The notes: generated by a model not told the origin, from the sequence alone. DNA of 64,000 bases from Pseudomonas sp. GV085 (GCF_003050925.1 NZ_QAOV01000002.1:124001-188000); one strand, 5' to 3'. Shown: positions 44,888 through 56,118, counted from the stretch's first letter. Numbers and translations are program-made.

Positions 44888-46185
44888 GCACTCGTGGAAA
44901 GATCGTTGATGTACTGGGTATCGGATTTGGCCCAGCAAACATCGCATTGGCAATCGCCCTGGAAGAATTGGCTCCAGGCATGAGTGTGCAATTTCTTGAA
45001 AAGCGCCTGAGCCCATTGTGGCAGCCGAACATGTTGCTGCCGGGCTCGGATATCCAGAATCATCCGTTGCGAGATCTAGTGACCCCACGCAATCCGCGTA
45101 GCCGTTACAGCTTCACGAACTTCCTGTTCGAACAAGACCGCCTGTACGAGCATTTGAACCTTCCGTTGCATCATCCCCTGCGTGCGGAATATGCCCAATA
45201 CGTTTCTTGGGTTGCAAATTTCTTTGAAGACATCGTCGCCTACGGTTGTGAAGCTGCATCGGTGGAAGCAGTAAACCCATCAAATGGCGAAGGCGCCCAC
45301 TACAAAGTGTGCTGCGTCGATGGCGGGGTATTTCTTGCTCGTTCTTTGGTGCTCGCCCCTGGCCGTACGCCTCACATTCCTGCCCCTTTCACGGGGATCA
45401 AAGATCGACGCGTACGCCATTTAAACGACTATTTGCCTGCCCTCGCTGAAGCTTTGGCAGCCACCGATGGGCGATGCCGCATAGCCGTAATCGGTGGCAG
45501 TCAGAGCGCGGTAGAGATTTTGCTGCACGCAAGTGATCAGACTGGCGTACGAGAGGTCGTAGGGTTCACACGTAATTTTGGCTATCGCCAGAAGGATACG
45601 AGCCCGTTTTCCGACGAGGTCTACTTTCCCTCATTTGTCGACACATTCCACAACGCCAGCGCAGAACATAAGGCGCGGTTACGTCAGGAACTGGTGCATA
45701 CCAATTATTCGTCTGCCGACATCGATGTCCTAAACCAGCTCTATGTACGTAAATATGAGCAAATGCTGCAAGGTGAAAGTCGGTTGCAACTACGAACGAG
45801 TGAGGACATGGTCGGTTGCATACCTACCCCTAACGGGGTGCAAATCAAAAGTCGGCAGTATCTTCAAGGAAGCATTCATAGCCAGTCGTTCGATTTAGTG
45901 ATTCTGGCCACGGGTTTTCTCGACCTCGGCACCGGAGACCGTCAGGAGCCCTTCCCGAGTTTGCTAGCCCCAATCGCCCGTGAAAATGAAATCGACACGT
46001 TGACCATTGCCAGGGATTATCGCGTCGACTTGCTCAACGGCTTGCCCACCTACCTCAACGGGTTATGCGAGTCTTCACATGGCATGGGGGACGCAGGCTC
46101 GTTCAGCTTGCTGGCGTTACGTTCACAAAGCATCGTGGAATCACTGACCAGCAACTTGGAAGCCAGGGTGCAGCGCCATGCTTAA
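44884..46185 (+). CDS. lysine/ornithine N-monooxygenase family enzyme (433 aa)
   Basis: GIGFGPANIALAIALEE binds FAD, VIGGSQSAVEIL binds NADPH, and VILATGF is the conserved C-terminal motif of the SidA/IucD/PvdA family. LLPGSDIQNHPLRDLVTPRN is also characteristic. Members N-hydroxylate the side-chain amine of ornithine, lysine or a diamine in the cytosol. In siderophore loci they sit beside acyltransferases and NRPS or NIS synthetases, but none is here, so the product is probably not a classical siderophore. Overlaps with both neighbours show one transcript. Confidence 0.85.
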   Translation: MSTRGKIVDVLGIGFGPANIALAIALEELAPGMSVQFLEKRLSPLWQPNMLLPGSDIQNHPLRDLVTPRNPRSRYSFTNFLFEQDRLYEHLNLPLHHPLRAEYAQYVSWVANFFEDIVAYGCEAASVEAVNPSNGEGAHYKVCCVDGGVFLARSLVLAPGRTPHIPAPFTGIKDRRVRHLNDYLPALAEALAATDGRCRIAVIGGSQSAVEILLHASDQTGVREVVGFTRNFGYRQKDTSPFSDEVYFPSFVDTFHNASAEHKARLRQELVHTNYSSADIDVLNQLYVRKYEQMLQGESRLQLRTSEDMVGCIPTPNGVQIKSRQYLQGSIHSQSFDLVILATGFLDLGTGDRQEPFPSLLAPIARENEIDTLTIARDYRVDLLNGLPTYLNGLCESSHGMGDAGSFSLLALRSQSIVESLTSNLEARVQRHA

Positions 46186-47437
46186 CCAGGCCATAAGCGA
46201 AATGCTGGCGGCGCCTTCTTGTTGGCAAACACAACTGCCCTGTCGCACCGCTCGCGCCGGTAACCTTCCGTTTGAAAGTGATGTAGTGATAGTGGGAGCG
46301 GGAATTGGCGGATTAGCAGCAGCGCTACGTGCGCTGGAGTCAGGTTACTCGGTAACTGTGTTGGAGGCCGGGGACGTTGGCTCTGGGGCAAGCGGTCGCA
46401 ATTCGGGCTTCGTGGTACCCATACCATCGAGGCACTCGCCGGAGTCACTCCAACATATGCTAGGCGAGGATACAGCGCCATTTTTAGCCGCTCTGAGCGA
46501 TACAGCGAAGGCTGTTTTTGAGTACGCCCCATCCGATTTAACTGTCAAAGGCTGGGTACTACCAATGGTTGGAGCTGCGGGGGTTGGGGCCCATAAACTG
46601 GCAAAGAGTTGGATGCGCCAGGGGGTCAAGGTAGACCCCATGGAGCCCGAAGCACTGGAGACTGCATTAGGGACTACTGAGTATTCCGAAGGCCTCCATT
46701 TTAGCGATGCTGGTGCCATCAATCCCCTCGCATTCGTGTACCAACTGGCGGACACGGTCAACCGCAAAGGTGGGCATATCATCGAACGTTGCAGTGCGCT
46801 CGATGTTCGACCGAAGGGAGGCTGGGTTGCCGTCAAAACTGAGCGAGGTGAGATCAGGGCCGGGCGCGTATTTATCGCCGGCAATGCCTATGGTTCAGCG
46901 GCCAGCCTTACGACGCGGCGAGCAGTTAGTCCGCTAGCCCTAACCCTTGCGACTTTCGCCGTGCCGCAGCTGTGCCGGGCCGAAAGGCAACTGCCATTTT
47001 CAGACAACCGCAAGGACATGTGGTTTGCACGCCGTTTGGGGCCTACAAAGCTCCTGACGGGCTGCTTCGCGTTACCGCTCCAGCGCTCTTCCGCTTGCAG
47101 TGCATTGCTCCAGAATCGCATCAAGCGCCTCTACGGCACAGTTGTGCAAGAGCCCGAGCAACAGTGGGCCGGGTGGGTGGGCCTCACTACAGACGGGATG
47201 CCGAAGGTTCACCAGCATGACGAACGAATCATGGGGTGGAGTGGCTGTAACGGTCGAGGCATTGCGCTTTCAATGCTGATGGGGCGAACGTTGATGGATC
47301 GACTGTGTGGGGCCAACGGGCTGCATCTGCCAGTTTCATCAGGCACTTACAAGACGGGTAACGCCCTGACTTGGCTGGCGCAAATGGTCATCGCACTTGA
47401 TCGCCGGAAACAACGTCGCACCGTGCTTGCGTCCTGA
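46178..47437 (+). CDS. FAD-dependent amine/amino-acid oxidoreductase, DAO family (419 aa)
   Basis: After a ~34-residue leader, DVVIVGAGIGGLAAALRALE is the Rossmann FAD motif. SGASGRNSGFVVP is the flavin-contacting loop of DAO-type oxidases such as PuuB. WVGLTTDGMPKVH and GWSGCNGRGIAL complete the C-terminal FAD site. The enzyme would oxidise a C-N bond of a secondary or primary amine. Its ATG lies within the end of the N-monooxygenase gene (8-nt overlap), so the two are tightly coupled. Confidence 0.85.
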   Translation: MLNQAISEMLAAPSCWQTQLPCRTARAGNLPFESDVVIVGAGIGGLAAALRALESGYSVTVLEAGDVGSGASGRNSGFVVPIPSRHSPESLQHMLGEDTAPFLAALSDTAKAVFEYAPSDLTVKGWVLPMVGAAGVGAHKLAKSWMRQGVKVDPMEPEALETALGTTEYSEGLHFSDAGAINPLAFVYQLADTVNRKGGHIIERCSALDVRPKGGWVAVKTERGEIRAGRVFIAGNAYGSAASLTTRRAVSPLALTLATFAVPQLCRAERQLPFSDNRKDMWFARRLGPTKLLTGCFALPLQRSSACSALLQNRIKRLYGTVVQEPEQQWAGWVGLTTDGMPKVHQHDERIMGWSGCNGRGIALSMLMGRTLMDRLCGANGLHLPVSSGTYKTGNALTWLAQMVIALDRRKQRRTVLAS

Positions 47438-47465
47438 TCTTATATACCAAATCCGAGTACACACT

Positions 47466-48092
47466 ATGCCTGCCTGCCCCTTTCATTACCCTCAATACCG
47501 TTCCACTGACCAGGGAATGATCGACCGTTTCATTGATGTGTTTCCGCTGGCAATGATCACATCGCATCGGGACGGACAATTTCTTTGTAGCCACATTCCG
47601 CTATGGCGTCAGCCGGATGGGTCGTTGTTCGGACATGTTGACGGCAATAACTCGCAGTTCAAAGGCGAACAGTATCTGAGTGCTCAAATCGTCTTCATGG
47701 GGCCATCGGCTTACATTCCTCCACAGGCTTACGTCTCGCGACAACTCCCCACTTGGAATTACCTCGCCGTTCACATGCAGGCGAACATAACTGTGGTGGA
47801 CGCCCCCCACCAAAAATTGGAAATCCTCGAGCAAACCGCGAAACGGTTGTCAGAGCAGCCTTCTGACTATCAGGTCGACGAGCGCGACCCTCGGGTGATA
47901 TCGAACCTGCCACATATTCTTGGGTTGGTCATACAGCCGGAAAATACCGAGGGACGTTTTAAACTCTCCCAAGACAAAACCTCGCCAGATTCGTCAGCGG
48001 CTCTGCGGTGGTTACTCGACAACCGAAAACACGATCATGCCGAGTTCCTGATGGAGCTCCTGCACGCTGCTACCAAACCGCATTCAAACTGA
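47466..48092 (+). CDS. PaiB-like FMN-binding protein (208 aa)
   Basis: YRSTDQGMIDRFIDVFPLAM at the N terminus, LFGHVDGNNSQFK and AYVSRQLPTWNYLAVHMQ match the PaiB/FMN-binding family (split-barrel flavoproteins). They are annotated as negative transcriptional regulators, but many are probably flavin enzymes near polyamine genes. It starts at ATG 47466; a longer frame lacks support. It lies 28 nt after the oxidase, still in the same cluster. Confidence 0.8.
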   Translation: MPACPFHYPQYRSTDQGMIDRFIDVFPLAMITSHRDGQFLCSHIPLWRQPDGSLFGHVDGNNSQFKGEQYLSAQIVFMGPSAYIPPQAYVSRQLPTWNYLAVHMQANITVVDAPHQKLEILEQTAKRLSEQPSDYQVDERDPRVISNLPHILGLVIQPENTEGRFKLSQDKTSPDSSAALRWLLDNRKHDHAEFLMELLHAATKPHSN

Positions 48093-48099
48093 GGTCAGT

Positions 48100-48489
48100 A
48101 TGCCCATCGTTAGAGTAGAAGACCCTGTTCACCGTGACGCCGATACCCAACAAGCCATAATCGAGACAATTTATGGTTGCTTGAAATCGGTGTTCAAGGT
48201 CAGTGACGAAGAGCTCCAGGCACGCTATGTCTGCTATGACAAAGACCGCTTCCGCTCCCCAGGAGATCGCAGTGAGTTCATCCAAATTGAAATCACGGTC
48301 TTCAAGGGACGCAAGCTGGAAACCAAGCGCCAGCTTTATCAGTTGATCAGTAAAAGGATTGCTGCGCAGCTCGGTATTTCAGAGCATGCCACGCTGATAC
48401 TGCTGATCGAGCAAGAGCCAGAGAACTGGGGTATGCGTGGTGGAGTGCCGGCGAGTGAGATCGACTTTGGATATGCTATTTCCATTTGA
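48100..48489 (+). CDS. tautomerase / 4-oxalocrotonate tautomerase superfamily protein (129 aa)
   Basis: MPIVRV gives the catalytic N-terminal Pro after Met removal. ITVFKGRKLETKRQLYQLIS and HATLILLIEQEPENWGMRGG match the long tautomerase (two-repeat) group. Such enzymes catalyse keto-enol tautomerisation or related reactions on small 2-oxo acids. GAGGT precedes the ATG. It is the last gene of the cluster, 7 nt after the PaiB-like gene. Confidence 0.8.
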   Translation: MPIVRVEDPVHRDADTQQAIIETIYGCLKSVFKVSDEELQARYVCYDKDRFRSPGDRSEFIQIEITVFKGRKLETKRQLYQLISKRIAAQLGISEHATLILLIEQEPENWGMRGGVPASEIDFGYAISI

Positions 48490-48776
48490 TATCGTTCCGC
48501 TTTTGGATCAATAGCCTATGGCATATGCGGGTCAGTTTCAGCTTTGGCTATCTGCCGATTGCGCTGACCTAGCATTTGGCATTTGACCGACGCTCTGTGG
48601 AATCAAGGTTTTGTGATTGTTGGACTTGGCAACTGCCTCATCTTGAGCCTCTCGCAGCGTAGACTCGGTAGTCAAATGTATAGGCCGGTTGACCGTAACT
48701 TGTCTGAAGAACCCACCATTGGATCTCTGAACAGACGTTTTGCTCTTGCCCTACCAGCCGGTGACTGCATGTCCAA
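48490..48776. other. intergenic stretch after the N-hydroxylase cluster
   Basis: No gene, inverted repeat or clear terminator was found in these ~290 bp. Short frames have poor composition. The cluster's transcript may run into the LysE remnant. Confidence 0.35.
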
Positions 48777-49299
48777 GTGTCCGGCTTCTTATCGATAGCC
48801 TTACGCATAGCGTTTACCTTCGCCGCCACTCTACTGACGCTGACGCCAGGCCTCGATACCGCATTGGTCTTGAGAACCGCAACAGTGGAAGGTAAACAAC
48901 AGGCATTCCTGAGCTGCGCTGGGTATCAATGTTGGTTGCCTGTTGTGGGGCGCCGCCGTCGCCTTTGGTTTGGGTGCGTTGATTGCAGTCTCTGAGCTGG
49001 CATTCAATCTCTTGAAATACTGTGGCGCCGCTTACCTGGCCTGGATGGGGAACGTCCTTAATCCCAAGGTTGGCATTTTCTATGTCTCTTTTCTCCCTCA
49101 GTTCATTCCCCAAGGGCACTCCTTGATTGCCTGGACATTTGGCCTGGTCAGCATCCACGTGGCGCTCGGTTTACTGTGGTCGTCAATGTTGATTGGCGCC
49201 ACTCAACCACTGCGTGAAAATGTAACCAAGTGGATGGATCGCACCACCGGTATGGTCTTTGTTCTGTTTGCCACTCGACTGGCGTTCAGCAAGCGTTGA
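48777..49299 (+). pseudogene. LysE-family exporter, frameshifted and internally deleted
   Basis: The first frame, LSIALRIAFTFAATLLTLTP then GLDTALVLRTATVEGKQQA, is the LysE N terminus. A 1-nt change near 48925 shifts the frame to WGAAVAFGLGALIAVSELAF. After AYLAWMG the text jumps straight to NVLNPKVGIFYVSFLPQFIP, skipping the ~35 residues that normally join TM3 and TM4. So both a frameshift and a deletion disable it. An intact LysE-family gene lies at 60747. Confidence 0.8.
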
Positions 49300-49495
49300 G
49301 AACGACATCTCCCCTGCTTTCACATTTCCATCAGTGATTGGGGGTGATACCTGCCGAGGCAATATTCCTACAGTTTTTTGCAAGGCGGCCTGAACCGGAT
49401 GCTTCGCAAAGCATTGATCTAGAGCATTTGTTTAATTTTTATACGTCTGAAAAGTACGCTACGATCCACCGCACCAAAACGCATAGGGATCGCAG

Positions 49496-49675
49496 ATGAA
49501 CGTCAGAATTGAAGCGCATGAGGAAGGCAGTGGATGCACGGTCTGGCTCGACAACAATGCAGTGTCGTTCCAGAACCTGGAGGAAGCGAAGACATATGTG
49601 ACTCAGTTGCAGGAACGGATTGAAGCCGCATCCAGTTCATTCGCTCAAGGAACAACAGATTCCGAGCAAATGTAA
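49496..49675 (+). CDS. small conserved Pseudomonas-type protein (59 aa)
   Basis: AGGGA precedes ATG AAC GTC. The product starts MNVRIEAHEEGSGCTVWLDN and continues NAVSFQNLEEAKTYVTQLQE, reading as a beta hairpin plus a helix. It resembles small Pseudomonas proteins I have seen with this layout, but the function is unknown. It stands alone in a gap that would otherwise look empty. Confidence 0.6.
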   Translation: MNVRIEAHEEGSGCTVWLDNNAVSFQNLEEAKTYVTQLQERIEAASSSFAQGTTDSEQM

Positions 49676-49718
49676 GCGGTGTGGCTCAGGCGGACTGGTT
49701 TTAAGTGGTGGACGCAGG

Positions 49719-49934
49719 TCACGCGAGCTTGATGACTCCGCCCTGGATATCGTCCCGCGCCATTCGCAAGTCATTGGCGTCTTGGTTGAGCCGATGAATC
49801 AAGTTCAGCAATCGTTGGCGCAACACCTCATCCTGGAGCTGCTCTGCAGCACGCATCACATCAAGCGACGCTGCCTCATTGTTGGTGGCAACGGCGTCGA
49901 GCAGTTTGCGCATGCTTCTTGATGGCCGATTCAT
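49719..49934 (-). CDS. small helical protein (71 aa)
   Basis: GGAGGG lies 6 nt before ATG AAT CGG. The product MNRPSRSMRKLLDAVATNNE, followed by two long helices (AEQLQDEVLRQRLLNLIHRL), predicts a helical bundle or coiled coil. No domain is recognised. It is convergent with the 59-residue gene. Confidence 0.6.
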   Translation of the reverse strand: MNRPSRSMRKLLDAVATNNEAASLDVMRAAEQLQDEVLRQRLLNLIHRLNQDANDLRMARDDIQGGVIKLA

Positions 49935-50055
49935 CTACAACCCTCCCAGGTTTCGGTGGTGCGAATCATATGGCCGGAATGTTTCGTTAGTGTTTCAACT
50001 GCACGGAATGGTTTTGAATCACCGGCTCTGGCTGGTTTGACACTAGCTGGAGGGA

Positions 50056-50071
50056 CGCCCCCGAGGGGGCG
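50056..50071. repeat. GC-rich hairpin after the parA-like gene
   Basis: CGCCCCCGAGGGGGCG is a perfect palindrome with a 2-4 nt loop, 33 nt beyond the ParA-like stop codon. No T-run follows on either strand, so it may stabilise the mRNA end and not terminate by itself. Confidence 0.4.
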
Positions 50072-50103
50072 ATTACACTTGTAACAGCCCATCCACGATG
50101 AAG

Positions 50104-50877
50104 CTAAGCGGCCCGTTCCAGGGCGTCCAGCAAGCCAACAAACTCCAGCGAAAGCTTATGTCGCGGGGCCAAATGGATGATGGGAACTGACATTTCGTGA
50201 GATTCGCGCATCTTGACGGAGCTGCTCAGATAGACCGGTAGCACTGGCAAGCCTTCGGCCAGCAACTCATTCACGAGAGATTGATGCAGGCCGGTATACC
50301 CGGTGAACTGGTTGACCACCACCCCTTCCACTTTCAGTGATTCATTGTGATCAAGACGTAGTTCTTCTACCTGTGCGATAACACGGTACATCGCCTGGCG
50401 AGAAAAGCTGTCGCAATCGAATGGAATCAGCAATCGATCTGCAGCCACCAGCGCGCTGAATGTGTAGAAATTCAGCGACGGAGGCGTATCGATATAGATG
50501 CGCTCATAGTCCTCGGACAGCTCTACCAGCAACTTGCGCAGTTTGTTGATCTTGAACCTGCTCTCGAGTTTTGACTGGAGGTCTGACAGTTCAGAGCTAG
50601 CAGTCACCAGGTGAAGGTTGTCGTAAAGGGTCTCGGTGATGGCCACTCGATTCCTTCTGCCTTCAAAGCCACTGGACAACGTTTGTTTGAAGAAGTCGGC
50701 TATGCCTGCGGGAATGTGCTCGTTGGTCAGGCCCGTGAGGTAGTGAGTCGAGTTTGCCTGGGGATCGAGATCGACCAGCAGCGTTCGGTAACCTTCGGCA
50801 GCACTCACGGCGGCAAGGTTGCAGGCAATGCTGGATTTCCCAACGCCCCCTTTCTGATTGAATATGACACGACGCAT
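50104..50877 (-). CDS. ParA-family ATPase (257 aa)
   Basis: A deviant Walker A KGGVGKSS (9-16), Walker A' DLDPQANST (about 37) and Walker [10 protein letters not shown] (about 130) identify a ParA/MinD-type ATPase. No ParB or parS-like repeat is adjacent, so it is probably an orphan chromosomal ParA-like protein that positions a cellular cargo, not the genome-partition ParA. Length and single-gene context fit this. Confidence 0.85.
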   Translation of the reverse strand: MRRVIFNQKGGVGKSSIACNLAAVSAAEGYRTLLVDLDPQANSTHYLTGLTNEHIPAGIADFFKQTLSSGFEGRRNRVAITETLYDNLHLVTASSELSDLQSKLESRFKINKLRKLLVELSEDYERIYIDTPPSLNFYTFSALVAADRLLIPFDCDSFSRQAMYRVIAQVEELRLDHNESLKVEGVVVNQFTGYTGLHQSLVNELLAEGLPVLPVYLSSSVKMRESHEMSVPIIHLAPRHKLSLEFVGLLDALERAA

Positions 50878-51033
50878 AGGGCTTGCTCATCCATGAAAAA
50901 GGCCAAAGGCCGGCTGAAGTGTGTAAGAAGTCATGTCAATTCTATGACGACAACATTACAGTTTTGCGACAGCGATTGGCCAAAGCTGCGGACTAGAGCA
51001 TTTGACTGCCAACACAAGGTGGTAGCGATAGAT

Positions 51034-51966
51034 TTACACGGATGAGCAATCCCCTGGGTTTGCCAATGTTAGCCGCTTCAGCAAACCTTCCACATCAGCT
51101 AGCGCTGGAGCATGGGCTCCTGCATGGCGGCAAGATATGGATGCGCAAGCCGCTGAAAATTGCAGGCGCTCTCTCAAGTCTGCGATCCCCAATAACTCCG
51201 CAGCCAGCCAACCAGCCATACAAGCGTCTCCTGCTCCAACCGTGTCTTCTACCTTTACGGCAATCGCCGGCTGATCGAGTTGGCTGTCCGGGGTGTGGAG
51301 AACCATCCCGTGTTCCCCTCGGGTAAAAAGGATCTGCGCCTGAGGATTAAGAGCGCGAAGCTCATCCATTGCCTGGTGTTCTGTCAGCCCTGGATAAATT
51401 TGCCGAAGGTCTTCGTCGGAAAGCTTAATCATGTCAGCAAGGGTGGTCATCGTAGGGAAGGTCTGCTCCCGATAATGGCTATCCATTAAATTGCGCCAGT
51501 TCGGATCATAGCTAATCCGTTTACCGGCTTCTTTGGCCTGATGAGCAATTTTAACCAGCCTGTCTGCGAGTGGCTGTCGAGCCAAACTGATGCAGCTGAA
51601 ATGACACAGCTCTGCATGGTTGATCCATCCTTCGGGCATCAGATCCGGATCAAAAAACAGATCGGCATCTCCAGCAAAAAAGTACCTTGGAGGACGGCTC
51701 GATGGAACGATGGCGACCAAAGGATCTCGGTCTACCCGTTGGATAAACCTCATATCCAATGCTGCCGCTTCCGACTGCGAAACTATCTCGTCACCCAGTG
51801 AATCCATGCTCACCGACCCAGCAAAAGCACTGCTGACACCCAAGCGACTTAGCGCTCGTGCAACGTTCCAGGGAGCACCACCTGGGTAGCCCTTCCACTG
51901 TCCGGGAGTGCCTTGGACAAGATCGGTCAGGGCTTCGCCAAATACTACTGCGCGAGGCAATACCAT
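51034..51966 (-). CDS. PfkB-family fructokinase of the sucrose locus (310 aa)
   Basis: YPGGAPWNVARALSRLG is the N-terminal PfkB signature, and DTVGAGDACMAGWLAAELLG holds the catalytic Asp of the C-terminal signature (DTxGAGD). It would phosphorylate the fructose released by the GH32 sucrase. I start at 51966, where AGGA is 7 nt upstream; the ATG at 51972 is too near it. The gene follows the porin after 160 nt on the same strand, giving a porin-kinase arm of the locus. Confidence 0.85.
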   Translation of the reverse strand: MVLPRAVVFGEALTDLVQGTPGQWKGYPGGAPWNVARALSRLGVSSAFAGSVSMDSLGDEIVSQSEAAALDMRFIQRVDRDPLVAIVPSSRPPRYFFAGDADLFFDPDLMPEGWINHAELCHFSCISLARQPLADRLVKIAHQAKEAGKRISYDPNWRNLMDSHYREQTFPTMTTLADMIKLSDEDLRQIYPGLTEHQAMDELRALNPQAQILFTRGEHGMVLHTPDSQLDQPAIAVKVEDTVGAGDACMAGWLAAELLGIADLRERLQFSAACASISCRHAGAHAPALADVEGLLKRLTLANPGDCSSV

Positions 51967-52126
51967 CGTCATTTCCTCAATTTTTTGTCGTAGGGAACTG
52001 CTGGCCGATCAGCTTCGACCAGTAATCACTGACTCAATACGCTTTGATGAAAGGCAGGGTTTGTTGAAGTTAGAGAAGTTCTCCTGGCCAACCTCAAAGC
52101 AGATGTTGGCCGGACTCGTTCAAATA

Positions 52127-53803
<1,677 letters not shown>

Positions 53804-53817
53804 CTACATTTGGCGAT

Positions 53818-53829
53818 GTTAACGTTAAC
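53818..53829. promoter_or_regulatory. LacI-type operator of the sucrose locus
   Basis: GTTAACGTTAAC is a perfect 12-bp palindrome 30 nt before the ATG of the binding-protein gene and between the two divergent arms. Palindromes with a central CG are typical sites for LacI/GalR-family repressors, and such a gene (59705) ends this operon. Binding would repress the transport arm and possibly the porin arm. Confidence 0.65.
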
Positions 53830-53859
53830 TTTTCTAAAAACAAAAATAAAGAGGGCTTT

Positions 53860-55134
53860 ATGAAAGCGCTTAAATCTCTTCTTCCAGCAGCACTGCTCAC
53901 CCTTTGTGCCGGGCTTCCATCCCTCTCGAACGCAGCTGATTTGACGATCTCCTGCGGCGCGGTGGGTGCGGAGCTACAACTCTGCAAAGAGGCTGTCGAG
54001 GCGTGGTCCAAACAGACCGGCAACCACGTCGAGGTGGTCTCAACACCTAACTCGGCAACCGAGAGGTTGTCGTTCTACCAACAGATCCTCAGTGCGCAGT
54101 CCTCCGACATCGACATCATTCAGATCGATATGGTGTGGCCGGGTATGCTGGCCAAACATCTGATGGATCTGCGCGAAGTGCTTCCCGCCAACGCTACCCA
54201 AGGCTACTTCCAGGCACAGGTCGATAACGCCACGGTGAACGGACGGCTGGTGACGATGCCGTGGTTCACCGACTCGGGCCTGCTGTATTACCGCAAGGAC
54301 TTGCTCGATAAGTACGACAAGCAGGTTCCCCAGACCTGGGAGGATATGACCGCTACGGCCAGGGATGTTCAGCAAGCCGAGCGCAACGCCGGGAACCCCA
54401 ATGCCTGGGGTTACATCTTTCAAGGGCGCGCCTACGAGGGCCTGACGTGTAATGCGCTGGAGTGGATCAGCAGCCAACCGCAAGGCGGGCTGGTCAATCC
54501 GCAAGGCGACATCGTGGTCAACAACCAGGCCTCAAGAACGGCATTGACCCTGGCGAAAAGCTGGGTAGGAGACATCTCCCCGCGTGGCGTACTCAACTAC
54601 ACCGAGGAGGAAGGCCGTGGCGTATTCCAGTCGGGCAATGCGCTGTTCATGCGTAACTGGCCTTATGTCTGGGCCTTGGTGCAAAGCCAGGACAGTGCGG
54701 TAAAAGACAAAGTCGGCGTCGCTCCTCTGCCCCGTGGCGGCGAGACCGGTACCCATGCCTCCACCCTCGGTGGGTGGGGCCTGGCGGTGTCGCGTTACAG
54801 CGCCCATCCAAAACTTGCCGCAGAACTGGTGAGCTACCTGACCAGTGCCCAACAGCAAAAACATCGTGCTCTGGCTGCCGCCTATAACCCGGTGATCGAG
54901 TCGCTGTATCAGGATCCCGAATTGCTCGCGGCAATGCCTTATTACAGTCAGCTCCATAGCATTCTCAACGATGGGGTCATGCGCCCCGCCTCCATCACTG
55001 CCGATCGCTATCCACGGGTCTCCAATGCGTTCTTCGATCGAGTGCATGGTGTGCTGGCGGGCGAGTTGCCTGTGGATCAGGCGCTGGTCGAGCTGGAAAG
55101 CGAACTTACGCGCATCAAACGCCGGAACTGGTAA
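53860..55134 (+). CDS. sugar ABC transporter substrate-binding protein (424 aa)
   Basis: A signal peptide (about 1-26, ending SNAADLT) precedes a type 1 (MalE-like) binding protein of usual length. LVTMPWFTDSGLLYYRKDLL is the hinge-region signature of this family. It would bind sucrose or a related disaccharide in the periplasm for the two permeases that follow. AGAGGG precedes the ATG, and a 12-bp palindromic operator lies just upstream. Confidence 0.9.
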   Translation: MKALKSLLPAALLTLCAGLPSLSNAADLTISCGAVGAELQLCKEAVEAWSKQTGNHVEVVSTPNSATERLSFYQQILSAQSSDIDIIQIDMVWPGMLAKHLMDLREVLPANATQGYFQAQVDNATVNGRLVTMPWFTDSGLLYYRKDLLDKYDKQVPQTWEDMTATARDVQQAERNAGNPNAWGYIFQGRAYEGLTCNALEWISSQPQGGLVNPQGDIVVNNQASRTALTLAKSWVGDISPRGVLNYTEEEGRGVFQSGNALFMRNWPYVWALVQSQDSAVKDKVGVAPLPRGGETGTHASTLGGWGLAVSRYSAHPKLAAELVSYLTSAQQQKHRALAAAYNPVIESLYQDPELLAAMPYYSQLHSILNDGVMRPASITADRYPRVSNAFFDRVHGVLAGELPVDQALVELESELTRIKRRNW

Positions 55135-55155
55135 GCCACAAGGAAGAAAATCACC

Positions 55156-56118
55156 ATGTCTGTCTCTACTACCCATGCCCCCTGTGACGAGCTCCTGCTC
55201 ACCAGGGAAACGCCTGTGCAGCGTCGTCGAGTACGCGCCGCCTGGCTGTTTTTGACACCGATGTTGCTGTGTCTGGCCCTGGTGGCGGCCTGGCCGCTAC
55301 TACGGACATTCTGGTTCAGCCTGACCGATGCCAGTCTGTCGGACACCGCTGGCGGATCCTTCGTCGGTCTGAGCAATTATCTGTTTCACAACGGTTCCAC
55401 CTGGTCGGGCATCCTGGTCGATCCACAATGGTGGAACGCTGTGCGCAACACCTTGCATTTCACCGCGGTGTCGGTGGGACTGGAAGTCGTCCTGGGGCTG
55501 CTGGTGGCGTTGCTGCTGAACATCAAGTTCACCGGCCGCTCCCTGGTGCGGGCGATGATTCTGATTCCCTGGGCGATTCCGACCATTGTCTCGGCGAAGA
55601 TCTGGTCATGGATGCTTAACGACCAGTTCGGCATCATCAATCACCTGATGCTGAGCCTCGGCCTGATTGACGCGCCCCTGGCCTGGACGGCCGATGCGGA
55701 CCTGTCGATGTGGGCGGTGATCCTCGTCGACGTCTGGAAGACCGTGCCGTTTGTCACGCTGCTGATGCTGGCGGCCTTGCAGATGTTGCCGAGCGATTGC
55801 TACGAAGCCGCGAGGGTCGATGGCATTCATCCGCTGAAAGTGTTCTGGCGTGTCACCCTTCCCCTGCTGATGCCCGCACTGCTGGTGGCGGCGATCTTCC
55901 GCATCCTCGACTCGCTGCGGGTATTCGACGTCATCTATGTGCTGACCTCGAACTCGTCGAGCACCATGAGCATGTCGGTGTATGCCCGCCAGCACCTGGT
56001 GGAGTTCCAGGACGTCGGTTACGGCAGCGCGGCCTCGACGCTGCTGTTTCTGGTGGTTGCGGTCATCGCCATGCTTTATCTCTACCTCGGACGCCGTCAA
56101 CTGGAGGTCCGGTCATGA
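55156..56118 (+). CDS. sugar ABC transporter permease, MalF-like (320 aa)
   Basis: Six membrane spans and the EAA loop EAARVDGIHPLKVFWRVTLP (about 216-235), which docks to the ATPase, identify a MalF/UgpA-type inner-membrane permease. It lies 21 nt after the binding protein and overlaps the next permease by ATGA. Confidence 0.9.
   Translation: MSVSTTHAPCDELLLTRETPVQRRRVRAAWLFLTPMLLCLALVAAWPLLRTFWFSLTDASLSDTAGGSFVGLSNYLFHNGSTWSGILVDPQWWNAVRNTLHFTAVSVGLEVVLGLLVALLLNIKFTGRSLVRAMILIPWAIPTIVSAKIWSWMLNDQFGIINHLMLSLGLIDAPLAWTADADLSMWAVILVDVWKTVPFVTLLMLAALQMLPSDCYEAARVDGIHPLKVFWRVTLPLLMPALLVAAIFRILDSLRVFDVIYVLTSNSSSTMSMSVYARQHLVEFQDVGYGSAASTLLFLVVAVIAMLYLYLGRRQLEVRS

Noticed and set aside
43508..47437. 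aminotransferase + N-monooxygenase as a classical siderophore locus
   Set aside because: No NRPS, NIS synthetase, acyltransferase or TonB receptor is present in the cluster.
50056..50071. GC-rich palindrome as an intrinsic terminator
   Set aside because: No T-run on either strand; kept only as a hairpin.
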